Shown: one piece after another, positions 26,501 through 41,500 of the stretch | Numbering within the stretch: position 1 is the stretch's first letter | How the letters are laid out: each line of letters starts with the position of its first letter | Source: Cyclina sinensis | Taxonomy: Eukaryota; Mollusca; Bivalvia; Venerida; Veneridae | Reading direction: 5' to 3' | DNA: 64,000 bases | NCBI GenBank assembly: GCA_012932295.1 | Contig: JAAONU010000001.1 | Location: forward strand, 2,976,001-3,040,000 | Notes under the pieces: generated by a model | The model's database searches: none | What the model was told of the DNA's origin: nothing | Seen by the model: the letters and a program-made list of their open reading frames with translations, nothing else | Translations under genes and position numbers: made by a program

Positions 26501-29500
26501 AATGTCAAATTGCAAATGAAATTAAATTGAAGTCGTCAGGCATCATTTGTATGTCATGTTTCAGTGCCTAAGTCACCTGTCGCAGTGGGATGTGTTAGAG
26601 ACAGTGACTTGTGAAGCAATGGATGACAGCCATCCCCCGGTGTTGTCAAAAGTGTGGGAAGATACATACTTACAGGTAGTATTTAGATCCAGCAGAAAGA
26701 TTTGAACTTACTCCTTATAGATAATAGTCTGAAGTTTAACGTTATCCTGTGTTTTGTTTATCTTCCAGACAGACATATATGCTATTACTTTGTGTATATG
26801 TTGCTTCCTGATTAGTTTTCTAAACTATCAGTATAAATTATTCATTGCTTAATTTTGGACTCAGTTACATAACTTTCAGTTTGTATAAGTATTGATACAA
26901 ATTCCCTTACATTCTTTTACTGTTTAATATACTTAGAATTATTTATTGATCATATACATGTAGCTGTCCATTAAGCTGTTTAGATATAATTGGTGAAGTA
27001 TGTATGTTTATAAATTTCAGGAACATTTTCTACCATATATGCTGAAGAGCAAGGTTAAGTTGATGTTACAAGGTGATGAGAGTCAACAGTCCTTGCTTGA
27101 CTTCATTGATGCTTCGATGAGAATTCCAGAACAGAAACTCATTCTTGAGGTCTGTATTCACTGCACTTAAATAGTTAATAAATTCTTGAACTGGAAAACT
27201 GATCTCTACAGAAGTGCTTACTTCTAATTGAAAGGCCAGCCTCCCATGCTAATTGGAAGTCTCTACTGTTGTACACACTTAGTTCCTGATTTCTTTTACT
27301 ACATGCCAGGTGTATAGAAGCAGTTGATATTCAGTGTTTAACTGACTGGTGGCTCGCTTACTGGATGTAACAGAGCAAGTGCCTGACGGGACTCAAACCT
27401 GTAACTTATTCTGTAGGCAGCTACCTTAACAGCTAGGTGACAGAGACAATTTACATTTAGTCAGAGACATAAAAAAAAACATAGATTCAACACTTCCCTT
27501 TTCTGTAGAGAAGATCAAGTGCAAATCTTGTGGCAAGAATGAGGAAAGTGAACCGAAATGGTCAAGATGCCATCTTGTTTATGATATTGATACAAAAATC
27601 CTATTCTAGTTTGCACATGTGTGCACATGTTTTGCTAACTAGTTTCATCAAATGTTAGTGTACTATGCTTAGTGTGATAGTTGTGTACTCCAAACACAAA
27701 TATCTACGTGTTAATTGTCGCCGGATTTAGAACACAGGTTTGATGTTGGGGATAATGAGGCAATTATTTTCAATTATTCAACAGTTTTCACATTTTGAAT
27801 ATTGTATTTGGAATGAAGTGTAAGCTGTTGCAACTGTACTTTGAAGTTAGTCAACTTTTTAAGATTAAAAGCTATGATTATACATGAATTTACTACTCTT
27901 GGTTCACTGATTTCCAGTAAAAAATGGTCATTATGCTTTTTGTACAAAACTTCAAAATATAACATCATATTTCTATAATTGTTTCATTTCCTTGCATTGT
28001 GTTCTTACTGCAATATTTCTTTATTTTAGAAATTGGACAAGAATAGGGCCATTTTTTAATTGAATTTTATACATTTTTTTAGAGAAAAAGAGCAGCATAA
28101 CATCTAATAAAGCAAAACTGTGATGGCACAACTTTGTATTATTTAACTCTTATTTAAATTCAATACATATAGCCATTATTTCTGTTTTATCCCACTCACA
28201 ATAAGCCCTGTCAGTGCATAAACACCCTTTTTCAATAAACAAAGAACAGATATGGAGATATAGCTTTAAATGAGGGGAAGATTACCAAGTAAATAAGGGC
28301 CTATATTGTCATCTTTTTGTAAATCATACTTGTGAGATTTTAGATGTGAGATTACATGTATTAAACATATATGTGAACTCTCCCGATTCTGGCGGTAGAC
28401 TACCGATTTTGGGCAATCAAAATCCTCCTCCCGCTCGGGGCTTACATTCTACCGACTTTTTTCATCACATCCAAAAAAAAAAAATTACAAACACCTGAGT
28501 GATATTGATGTTTTGACTGGTTTACCAATAAGTTGAATAACGCTACATGTACCACGCTGCTGTATTGGAAAATGAGACGCAGTCTAACTATACCTTGACC
28601 TTAGTATTGGAAGTTTTATTGTTTGTATATTGTCAGTTTGACACTTTAAGCGCTTGCAATTATGAAGTTGTTAGTTGCCGGGCAGATAAGGCACACATCA
28701 AAGACACAAAGGAGAGTAGAAACTGGTAATTACTGTATTTCCACTGCCACAAAGAAGAGCAGACCTCGAAAGATTGTACTCTATTGTTTATATCAAAAAT
28801 CAAACGAACCATAGTCTGTCGAATAGGACTCTGAATGTATTGTTGTGCATGAAATTCTGTTGCCAACTGTTATGACTTCCATGTGACCAAGCAACTGTGT
28901 GTGTGTCAAAAGGGAGAGTGTGAAGAGTAAAGAGAAAAGGTACCAATGTTCCACTTGAGTGAAGATAAGACAAATTTGACTGTTAACTGATAAAGGTAGA
29001 GTGACTATTCAGTGTAAATAATGAATATTTTCTCTTATCAATACATTTTTTAGCATTTATACTTGGACCTTGCCTGAAATAATGTTGTGTTGGTAAATCT
29101 CCCACTTGACAGACCCAATCTCCCTACTTTCTGAGACAGATCTCCCTACTTGGCACCGGGAAAAGTTCACATGTATGATTAAGAGCTAATGCAGCACATA
29201 TAAGCCTGAGTTTTAGATGTTGTCTTTAAGAATGACACCAGAACTAAAATTTACCAAATTTGGTCAAATGTGTAGCAATGCAAGAAAGAAATGCAGACTT
29301 GGTGGTATTCTTTGCATGCTTAGATGTAAATATAAAATTATATGTATGTATAACTAGTAAAGTAGTTGTTTAAAAAATTTATGATTTTCATACCTGTATA
29401 AAAATGCAAAAAGTGATGATGTACTACAGTACAAGTTGACCACTACATTACAGAATTGCTACTCTGAAGAATTAGCCCTGATGTACTTACAGCAAGAGAA

Positions 29501-32500
29501 TTATGACAGAGCAAGACATTACTGTAACATGGCACTCGATTTCTTCCTTCAGGTACAGGTTGTGAGATATTTCTAGGATTATAGTATGTAATAATCCCTT
29601 AAAAGTGTATATCAGGAGGGAACTTACATTTTTCTCCCTGTCTGTCTGTCTGTCTTACTGTCTTTCATAAAAGAAAATTGAAAAAATCTAGATTCTACTG
29701 TAATGCATAAAATATGATGCCAAGGTACATTAATGTATGTGAAGAGATAGCAGTGTGCAGTTCCTACAATAACTCAGCACAACATCATGTTTGTATTTGC
29801 TGCCTTCTTTAAAATATTTGAAATTACAGTTATTTCACTGTTTCATTGTTGACAAGTTTTTAACAGGGACACCTGATGTAACTTAGCATTACTTTAGTAT
29901 CAACATCCTGTTAGTGCTCTCACTAATAAATATTTGAGAAAATTGACTGTCAAAAATTGGTTTTTGTTGGTAACTGCTTAAGTATTGTAGTAGAGATTGC
30001 TAAACTGTATCTTGTGGAATGTTGTCACAGGAGTGGAGCAGTACAGATGCTCTCATGACAAACAGCAGGGCAACAGCTCTACAGAAACTACAGCCACTTA
30101 CAGAAATGCAGGAGTTCCTACAGTTTATATCAAATGAAAGTAAGATCTTTTTTCTGAGAGATTATACTTTGAGAACCACTTTTCTGAGAGATCGTAACTT
30201 TGAGAACCACTTTTCTGAGAGATTTTACTTTGAGAACCACTTTTCTGAGAGATCATAACTTTGAGAACCACTTTTCTGAGAGATCATAACTTTGAGAACC
30301 ACTTTTCTGAGAGATCATAACTTTGAGAACCACTTTTCTGAGAGATCGTAACTTTAAGAACCACTTTTCTGAGAGATTTTACTTTGAGAATCACTTTTCT
30401 GAGGGAACATAACTTTGAGAACCACTTTTCTGAGAGATTTTACTTTGGGAACCACTTTTCTGAGAGATCATTACTTTGAGAACCACTTTTCTGAGAGATT
30501 TTACTTTGAGAACCACTTTTCTGAGAGATCATAACTTTGAGAACCACTTTTCTGAGAGATTTTACTTTGAGAACCACTTTTTTGAGAGATCATAATCTTG
30601 AGAAAAGTTGTTGTAAAACTTTTATCAAAGTGAGATAAAAATCTAGTTAAAATGTTACTTTGAGAAGGAACATTTCTGAGAACATTGTAGATATACCTTT
30701 GTTTGTCTCTATATGCAGCAATACAGTCTTTGATAAAAGTTGCTTAAGATAACAATAAGCTATATTTTGTAGGCATATGTTCTGATAATTATATTGTCAT
30801 TTTCTAATTAGCTTTGTGAAAAATATGCTTCTGCTATCGTACATTTCTTTTGTTAAAAATTGTATGGTCAGTCATGTTTTTTTAAAGACAACTTCAACTC
30901 TCTTGGACCATCCCAAGGCCTTGTGAAGTCTTGGAACAAGAGAACACCACACCTTCTGACAGATGCTGTTACAATATGGGATGATGTTGTCACTAACAGG
31001 TACAATAAAGATGAGATCTGATATAAAACAAGACTATAGGAATCCTAACCTGGAAGTCTTTAAAGTTCATATAGTCTTCAGATTGCCTGAATTTTACATT
31101 TGTATTCCTCTAGCATTACTGCTAGACAGATTTTAGAAAAGTCTCATTAAGAGCAGTTAATATTATTAACTTTGTCAGGCAGTAGGCCTAGCATGTGTTT
31201 AAAAATTCAGCATTTGTGAAAATTCCAGTGAAAAACATCCAATAACATATTCGTTTTCCCCTTTTTTCTTAATTTTTCTTAGAACTGTAGAACTTCTAGT
31301 GTCAGAAGGCAAAATGACTTTATCTTTAGGAATAAATTATTTTAAAGAAATGAGTCTAGTTATATTATTGGCAGTGGAAATATACATAGATTGATTTCTG
31401 AGGTAGAGTTTTCAGGTAAACTACCAGCCTTTATTTTTATTTTTTTTAGATACTATTTATATACTTAAATAGATTAATGAAACCACCAGGTCTTCTTTTA
31501 ATTACCTGTACCAGTGATTAATGTTAATATAGGATCTTCTTGTTTCAGAACTGTTTATCTCGACCACATTAGCAGTAAATTACAGAAATTAGATGATTCC
31601 CAGAATGCAATAGAGGAGGATGCAGACAACATTTTTAATGAAACAAAACTCAAACTGAAACTCAAAATGGCAGCTAGTTGCAGAGAACAGAACAATTTTG
31701 CTCTGACATTGAAAATTCTGAAGGAGACTCATTCTGTAAGTTTTTAAAAACTGACATGATGCGGTATATTTTGTCATATTCCAGATCAATAGGTATAATA
31801 TTGGAATAACGCATAATTCAAAAATACAATGTGAAGATTCTTGCATCTGCCTTATTTCTGTAAATTTTTTGCCTTTGTTTGTAAAATATCTCATTTCTTA
31901 TAGAGGTTCACTCATGAGTATGAATACTACCATGAAAGGTAGCTTATTGTTATCAATTGTTTTGATAAAGATGAAACTCTGGCAAGTCAGAAGTAGCTCT
32001 TATTCTGTAATAAGTGATACTTGTTCAAGTTGATGAAATTTGAACAAAATATTGACACTTGCCTAGCTATTGCCAGTTGCTGACAATTTCTGAATACTAC
32101 TGTAAAATTTTGAATTGCTTTCTACATTTTGAAGGACTGTAAAGGAGCCAATAATGCAAGCCTTTTATGTAGCTGGGCCCATCTTTATGCCAGCACACAC
32201 CACAGGAAGGTTCAGACCTCTCTGGAACAATGGTCAGAGGACTCTCTGAACAGTCTGTGCACAACCCTCGATCAGCTAGGTATGCTGTTATGGAATTAAT
32301 GTGGCATTATATATTATTCTGAGTAAGAAAAGAATAAGACTACAGGCTATCCAGCTATGTAAATATTTTTCTATAGGATGTAAGTGAAAATGATTGCTTA
32401 TTTATGCTGGTAGCTTTAAATCATTTTATACACATTCAGTGGCATTTTATATTTAGAAAGTCAGTCTTTACTGTATTAATTATAAGAATGCCTTGAGGTT

Positions 32501-35500
32501 TTAAATCAATTACCTGAATTCAGGTAAAATTGAAGAGAACAAGGCCCTAGCTGCAAGTTCAAGCCTTGGACGGCAACAATTCATACTTGGTGGTATGGGG
32601 CGTGAGCTTCTGGTTCTTGGACTGCAGGAAGTGAATATGAATGACATCACAGGGACCAAAGTTGCCCAGAAACTGCTTGATTATACTGGACTGAAGAAAC
32701 TGGACAGGCAGGAGGTACTTTTTTACAGTATTGTTTTGACTACAGTTTTTTTTAACTGTTTAAATCATTTTTGTTCAAATCTCACCAAGGCCAGCAAAAT
32801 CTCTCCGTGATAATTGATCTCAGACAATGCATCTAAAGATAATTTGTTCCTCACTTCTGATTCAAGTGAGGAAGCTGTCAGTCACTTGCAGAGAGACTGG
32901 TAAGTAAACAGGTTGGATATCCAGGAACACTTGTTATGTGTACTGACCACCGGGATAGGATCTAATCGAGGTTAAAATGGGCATTAAACACCAATAAATA
33001 CAAACAAAACAAAAAGTAATCACTGTAACCCCCTCAACCATGTTTTAGCTGTTTTCTGTTAGTTTCTTTTTTCTGTTAGAACATACAGTCAAAATTCAGT
33101 TGAGCAGTTGAGTCTTCATCCCAACAGTACTATTTGCTAGGAATGAAAAATCAGTTTATGAACAATGCAATTTCATGCAAAAATTATCAGTTCCATTACT
33201 GATTTAACAAAGGTCCAATAATTTTGTATGCTCAATTACTCTGGAACATTTTGGTCTAAGCTCATGAACTTTATAGAGAAGTTGGACATGACAAGCAGAT
33301 GACCCTTCTGATTTTGAGGTCACCATGTCACAGAGCCAGCTGTATATAATCCTTGTCTGATTATTAACTGGCAAATGCATGGGCCTAGGTTCGAAAAACT
33401 TCATAGGGTTATCAGGCATGACCAGAAGATGACTAGCAATTTAAAGGTCACTTGGTCAAAGGTCAAGATCAGAGTGACAGCCTGTGTAAAGTGTTTAGAT
33501 CAATTATTTATAACTTGGAAAAAAATATTTTTATTGATTATTTATTACTGGAGAACACTCCGGACTAGTTACATGAAACTTGGTAGGGACATTGAAAACG
33601 ACCAGCAGATTAATTTTTTAGCTCATCTTATTTGGAAGAAAAAAGATGGTAATTTGATGTGAGGCATCCTCTAGTAGACCTCTACCAAGATTGTTCATAT
33701 TATGACCCTGGGGTCAAAATTAGTCCCAACCCAGGGGTCACTTGGTTTTGCTAAGACTTATATAGGGAAAGCAACAAGCCTAGAACTGAACTTTTTATTT
33801 GATAGGTAGCTACCTCCCACCCCCAAAGAATTTTTTTTTCTTTTTGATGCGTAGCTGTTTGCTGCCAGCCCTGCTAGGTTGCTACTGTGACAGGCACATT
33901 AAGTGGGAGCATCAGTGCTTTAGTTGTGGACACATGTCTAGTTTGTTACAAATGCAAGGTAGGGAGTTGGGAAGTTGTTTGGTCACATGTATACATTGCT
34001 TTTTGACAAGTGAGGATTCAGGATGTGATTATGTCTGTATGTATTTTTCATTTGATACATGTAGTTAACAGAGAAGTTGATACATGATGGTTATAAGAAG
34101 ATGAAAGGGTCTCTTGGTGTAGATGATGTGAGTGGTATGGAGTCAATGGACATGGTCAGCCAGGATATGGCATACCTAGCAACAGCGAAATATTGTGACA
34201 CCTTCTTAAGATTGAGGGAAGATGGTATGACACTTGTATTGTCTTTAACAAATTTAAGACAATTGTTTCTGATATATAAAAATGTATAGGTCATGGAATG
34301 CAAATAAGTTAAAGTTTTCTCAATTAACAGAATTCTGAATACTGCAAATAGTAACTACATTTATTGAATAACTAATACTCATATGATCTAATGGTAAAGT
34401 TCTGTGACAGATATCAATATTATATGGATATAAGGCTCTGATAAGTTTGTACTGTTGTAATTTCTTCATACTAAAAATATGTATAATACATGTTTGCAAT
34501 ATGGCAGATTTAAATTGTTTTATTGATACACTTCACTTTGTCATACTGTCTTATATTTTGTTAAGATTATACTCTCATTCAGTACCTTTTTTTTTCAATA
34601 ATTTTCAAATGTGACAGCAGTACTTTTTGTGTCATTCTGTTTACAATGTAAAATTTCTGTTTAATGACCTTCGACATGATGCACAACTAATATAATGATC
34701 TACTTCTGTGATGATAGCACATTGCAGTGGAGTTATTGAAGTTAATAACTACTGCAGGTAACAATCATAGTTTATTCTAAACTTTTACCTTTGCAGAGGA
34801 GCTGAACGTTGGTGCCGATTCTGAGAAAACTTTTCCCGAGACTGTAGTTGTGTGTCTCTTGAAGGCCATGAAGTTAGATTCAATGGAAGCAAGACAGAGG
34901 TTTCCACGGTTACTGCAGATTGTTGAACTATATCCAGAAACCATGGCAACATTTATTTCAAAAGTAAATCAGTTTAAATAAGTATAATACATACAGTGAA
35001 ATGAAATAGCCCTATACTATTTCAAGCTTAAGTTTTTTTAACAGCCATTTCTACAGACAAACTCATATATTCTACCAAACTTATATTTACTCTGTTCACT
35101 ATTTATCAGTATATTAGTGTCAATATTTAACAAAGTAAGCAAAGTTATGTTCAATTCTGCCTCTGCAGATTTGTTAGTTTGAATGTAATTTTTATTAGTT
35201 GGTTGAATTTCCTGTAAATGTATTCATTTGAAATGGTAGCCTAGATGATTAGTCCCCACTTATAAGAGGGGTTTCTGTTTTGTTGTCTTTCATAATAGTA
35301 CCAAATGTGCTTCAGTCTCAGAGTCAGCCATAGTTCTTTTACATGTTCTGTACTTTAAAATTTACATGGAATTTAAGTTTTAGCTCTCATCAAAAAGATG
35401 TTACTGGTTTAAATGAAGATTTTACCAAAAACACTAAAATATCATGGAGAAAGTTTCATTAAAACCACAAAATGATATCTAGATGCTAATCAGTACAAAA

Positions 35501-38500
35501 GATTTTTTAATTGGCTTTCCAGAAAAGCCAGCTTTTAAGATACAATTTTTGCGGATTGAGCCCTGGGAGTTACTCTTGTATTTTGATTTAATAGGATCTT
35601 TACTTATCAAAAGTAAAAGAGTTTGCCATGACTGTCAAGGTAAGAGATCGTCATTACTAGTTACATATACAAGATCGGGTAATTTATACCAGTGTCATGC
35701 TGTTTCAACAATAGATAGATTATACAATGCCTGGTCTTAGTGTACGTATAACCTGCATGTGTGTTTGATATTTCAAGAGTGCTGAGGTGCCAGCTTGGAT
35801 GTTTTTACTGTGGATCAGTCAGATGTTGGCCATTCTTGACAAACCAGAAGCGCAAGCAGTACATGGTATCATTGAGCAAATTGCCAGTCTATACCCACAG
35901 GTGATATATAAAGAAATAAACTCATTTCTGGATATTGTCTATTGATTAATTCAGGTTCACCAAAAACAAGAATATTTAGGTGACTGGTTTTAAGGACAAG
36001 TCATGAATAAAGTTTTGTTAAATACAAGCAACTGCCCAAGGGACTACCAATATGTAGTCTCTTAAAAGAATGGTCTCTCAATAGAATTTAGTGTTTTGAA
36101 AAAACAATTTATATGTTGAACTGTTGTTGATTTTTCTGAATCTGTTTTTTTTCTAAGCACTAATTTCTCAGCTTTATTTTCTTGACACTTTTTTCAGAAA
36201 AATCAGGAACTGTAATCCTCTAGTCTAGATTTAAAACTTTACCCTTTGATGTTGACCCGATGAATGCAAAAGCTATAGAGAAAAACTGTCGTAAATGTTA
36301 TTTAAAGTCTAGCTGTGCACATTTTTTTTTTTGCTTGACTTTCAAAGGCTGATTTTATGCAGGTGCAAACATTCTAGCTAAAAAGATAGGTACATATTAA
36401 ATGCTGCAGTATGTTTTTGACATGGTCGTTTAATAAATACTTCTGCAGTGTATTTGTTAATGTTGGAACAGGTTTTATGTGGTCCCTGGTTGTGTTATAA
36501 GAAAGTCATTTAAAGGAATATAATTATACAGTAAAAATGTTTGGGCAGGATTTCAAGTGGTCATTTAATTGAAAAGTTTCTTAAAACAGGTGATTGCTTA
36601 AAATAGGTGATTGCTTAAAATGGAGATTGCTTAAAACAGTTGATTGCAATAATGATGTCTACTGTGCATGTAACAGATCTTGTAATATTTATTCTTACAT
36701 GTATAAACTGCATGCACAGTCCAATATTCAGTATAAATTACAATTTATGTTCATCTGTCATACCATATATTCAAATCCTGATAAAATACTGTCACCCTTT
36801 CATATTGAAAAATACATTTTCAGTGACAGATTATCTCAGTTTTTTTCACCATGGCTATAATTGATAAATAGTGGGGATTCCAGTGTATTTCTTGTCTTCA
36901 TAAATGTCCATTTTGGTGGCTAAAAATTAGTTTTCAAAGCAGAATATCTGTTGTATAGTGGGTATAGTTTACTCGAAAAATGAAATTATGCTTTTCTTCA
37001 CATGTCATTTTCCATATAAATATAAATGTTTATGTGTTGGCTAATTGTTCTACTCTGACAGGCTATGGTATACCCTATGAAACTGAGCCAAGAGGGCTAC
37101 AAATTTGGCAGATCTAAACAAGATCAGCTGAACAAGACTGTTGTTGATAGGTAGGTAATGGTTTGTTATACATTCTCTGAACTTGTGCTATGAACAAAAC
37201 ATCCTTGACCATTTACATTACTTTAGGAATGTTTTGATGAACAAGTGTTTTTTTATACCCCCTAAACAAAGTTTGGGGAGGTATATACTATATAGGAGTC
37301 ACCTTGCGGTTGGTCGGGCAGTCTGTTGCAATTTCCTTGTCCGGAGTATAACATGAAAACTAATGTTTTGAATATTATTCAACTTCATACAGTGGTCAAG
37401 CACAATGAAAGGAAGTGCATTGTTCAAGAATTGTAACTCCAGCTTCACTATTTGCAGAGTTATTGCCCTTTCTTGGTTTTCCTTTTCCTGAGCATAACTT
37501 AAAAACTAATAGTTGGAAATCAGTGCAACTTCATACAATGGTCAACCACAGTGAAAGGAAATTCAGTGTACAGGAACCTCAACTATCTTTAATAGCCCAC
37601 AACCATAACTCTATTTCAATTCCTTTACAAGGTATTCTGTTACTAATAACTTCCTCAGTTCCGAAGCGGTCTTGCGGGGGTATTAATCAGATTTAGTGAT
37701 AGCTCTAGTTTTATTAAGATGAAGGAATTGTCATTCTGTAAGACATATTTTGGTGAAAAGCTTTAATTCATCAATCAACAATCCCAGCAGTTTTTAATGT
37801 CACATGCAAAGATGAGCAAAGCTTATAAAGTTGTAACTAGGTAACAAAATGTAGTTAAGTAGAGTTCTCTGACATGAATACAAAATTTAAACATTCCAAA
37901 ACTTCAGGCTTTCATTACTGAGTCTTCATGGTTTATTCACTCAAAACTTCAGACTATCATTACTGAGTCTTCATGGTTTATTCACTCAAAACTTCAGACT
38001 ATCATTACTGAGTCTTTGTGGTATATTCACTCAAAACTTCAGACTATCATTACTGAGTCTGCATGGTTTATTCACTCAAAACTTCATACTATCATTACTG
38101 AGTCTTCATGGTTTATTCACTCAAAACTTCAGACTATCATTACTGAGTCTTCATGGTTTATTCACTCAAAACTTCAGACTATCATTACTGAGTCTTTGCG
38201 GTATATTCACTCAAAACTTCAGACTATCATTACTGAGTCTTTGTGGTATATTCACTCAAAACTTCAGACTATCATTACTGAGTCTTTGTGGTATATTCAC
38301 TCAAAACTTCAGACTATCATTACTGAGTCTTTGTGGTTTATTCACTCAAAACTTCAGACTATCATTACTGAGTCTTCATGTTTTATTCACTCAAAACTTC
38401 AGACTATCATTACTGAGTCTTCATGTTTTATTCACTCAAAACCAGGCTTTCATTACTGAGTCTTCATGGTTTATTCACTCAAAACTTCAGACCATCATTA

Positions 38501-41500
38501 CTGAGTATTTGTGGTGTATTCACTCAAAACTTCAGACTATCATTACTGAGTCTTCATGGTTTATTCACTCAAAACTTTAGACTATCATTACTGAGTATTT
38601 GTTGTGTATTCACTCAAAACTTCAGACTATCATTTCTGAGTCTTTGTGGTATATTCACTCAAAACTTCTGACTATCATTACTGAGTCTTCATGGTTTATT
38701 CACTCAAAACTTCAGACTATCATTACTGAGTCTTCATGGTTTATTCACTCAAAACTTCAGACTTTCATTACTGGGTCTTCATGGTTTATTCACTCAAAAC
38801 TTCAGACTTTCATTACTGGGTCTTCATGGTTTATTCACTCAAAACTTCAGACTTTCATTACTGGGTCTTCATGGTTTATTCACTCAAAACTTCAGACTTT
38901 CATTACTGGGTTTTCATGGTTTATTCACTCAAAACTTCAGACTTTCATTACTGAGTCTTCATGGTTTATTCACTTAAAACTTCAGACTTTCATTACTGGG
39001 TTTTCATGGTTTATTCACTCAAAACTTCAGACTTTCATTACTGGGTCTTCATGGTTTATTCACTCAAAACTTCAGACTATCATTACTGAGTCTTCATGGT
39101 TTCATTCAACCAAAATTCAAGTAAAAGTAATCAAGTTTTCTTTTTTTTCATCTTTTACCATACTTTGCTCAAAAACTGAAAGTACTGCTCTTGATTCAAG
39201 AGATTTTATGTACTGTGTATGCATTTACATTCGAGGGTTTAAAATTTGTGGAATTTTAGTTAAATGCAATTTCCTGTGTATGTAAATACATGGATTTATA
39301 TCAGAAACATAAAAAAAATGAACTAGAACAATAAAATCCTTGACTTTAGTTTACCTGTTAAACTGCACTTCTAAAAGTTGTGTATATAGTAAGATCTGAT
39401 AATAAGCACCTGCAGCATTAGTTACAGTGCTGTCATAATTTTACTCCTATGTAATTATTTGGAGAACAAAAAGACACAGGTCTTACAGGATAGAAGCAGT
39501 CAAGATATATAGGTAGTAGTAGTAGTAATCAATCTAAAGTCCCCTTTGTAAGCTCAATAGTATACTCAGGTGTAAAGACAATAAACAGTCAAACTCCATA
39601 AAAACATAATAATAATTTCAGTTCGTGATATCAGTTTTCTGGGCACATATTATTGTGTAACCCTTAACTGACTTAGGGATATTCGCTTGAGCCTTCTCCC
39701 TGTATTCTGACTTTGTTTAGAAATGGGGTCTAGAAGCATGACAGTATGGTATATTGACCTTTCACATGCCTGCTTTCTCCTTTAGGGTCTTTTTAGAAAG
39801 TCTGCATATGTTTTACATGTTTGTATTATATTGATTTATTTTCCAGAATCCTTTCACTTCTGGGACCTGACAAGATACCACTGGCTGACAGGTTTATGTT
39901 AGCACTTGAATGCTTCAGTCAGCCAGACCAAGAGTTTAAGGTTTGTTGGTTACTAGTTTCCAAGTTTGCACTAGCTGACAGGTTTATGTTAGCTCTTGAA
40001 TGCTTCAGTCAGCCAGACCAAGAGTTTAAGGTTTGTTGGTTACTAGTTTCCAAGTTACCACTGGCTGACAGGTTTATGTTAGCTCTTGAATGCTTCAGTC
40101 AGCCAGACCAAGAGTTTAAGGTTTGTTGGTTACTAGTTTCCAAGTTTGCACTGGTTGACAGGTTTATGTTAGCTCTTGAATGCTTCAGTCAGCCAGACCA
40201 AGAGTTTAAGGTTTGTTGGTTACTAGTTTCCAAGTTTCAAAATTCATGACTGAAAGAGAGGTTCATTGGTTTGCTGCAGTGTTCCTTTTATGTAGTGACT
40301 TGATTGTGAGACAGTTTATGTATACTTCTAGAAATACAAGAAAATGTTACCAAACTTACATATACTTTTCTTACAATGGGAACAATTCCAAAACACATTC
40401 ATATGCCTGAAGGGATATATTATGGTTTGGTGCATGTCATCTGTCTGATAGCAATTCCTTGCCTGGACAACTCTAATAGTTTTCATCACTGACTGAAATC
40501 AAACATGATGAATTTTCTACATGATGAATAAAAGTGTATGATGCTTTTCTTGAGCATCAGCTCACGCTGTCATAGTTGTCTGCCCTTGATTTTATCTGTT
40601 AGTTTCTTTTGAAGATAAGTCTTACAGTTTTCATCAGGTTGAAATGTAACTTGTAACATATTATCTACTTGAAGAGTTTATTTGAATGACAAATATAGCT
40701 AGGGTTGACAAATGCATTTAGTAGTTATCTGCCCTTGAATATATCTGTAAGCAGTTTTGTATGCTGATTATGCCTACTTCAGTTTTCATGTGATTGAAAT
40801 GAAACCTGCTACTCATTATCTACATGAAGAGTTGGTGTATATGACTTAATTTTTGCGAGGTTTTACTCTTGCATTCTAGAGTAATCTGCCCTTGGATATA
40901 AAATATTCATGTAGTTCTGCAGAGAACTTTTTGCAGTACACTACATCAGCTTGTTTCAGACGAATGAAATGAAACTGTACACATTATCTGTGTGAAGAGT
41001 AGGTATGTGAAACATATCTAGGATAAGTCAACCTTTGGGATTAGCAGTTACTAACTGTTAGGAAATGATGTAATACATAGAACCTTTTTCATAGGAAAAT
41101 TTTTTTTTAAAAATTGAGACAAACAAAACTCTTTCTCAACCATCTCCCATTAGCAAGTAGTTGCTTTGAGGGTATATTGCTCCATGTGCAATGGAACTCT
41201 TGTTAATTTTTTATATTCTAGATCGTAGTAACTTCCTTATCAGTCTTTTAATTTTCACAAAAAAAAAATAATTAAAATGGAAAAAAAAAATTCTTCAAAA
41301 TTTGCATTTTATGTCATTTTCAGGTAAATACCAGGTGTTTAATGTTTTGACACACATTGTCTTTAGTATTCATGTTTACAATTTACACACTTGGAAAGAC
41401 GTTGGAAGTTTTATTATGATATCAAAATGTCGCACTAATGGAACAAGTTGAATGCTTATCATGGTTCCTCTCATTCCTCACTGATTATTTTGGGATTAGA

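Larger units (their letters stand above)
34225..37061. other. Introns 38-40: no feature seen
   Basis: Introns 34225-34796, 34964-35777 and 35901-37061 are AT-rich. A short GGTGATTGCTTAAAA repeat (three or four copies) lies near 36590-36650. Confidence 0.45.

Noticed and set aside
29553..29558. Alternative e32 donor six bases downstream
   Set aside because: Would insert Val-Gln; the first donor gives the closer fit to the vertebrate chain, so it was preferred without excluding the other.
33799..34068. Cys-rich frame ([19 protein letters not shown]) as a zinc-finger or gag-knuckle fragment
   Set aside because: Cys/His spacing fits no standard knuckle; the region overlaps degraded interspersed repeats and e38 starts at 34065.
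38016..39285. Open frames of 147 and 228 codons
   Set aside because: Products of the 45-bp minisatellite in intron 41; no non-repeat domain and no splice connection.
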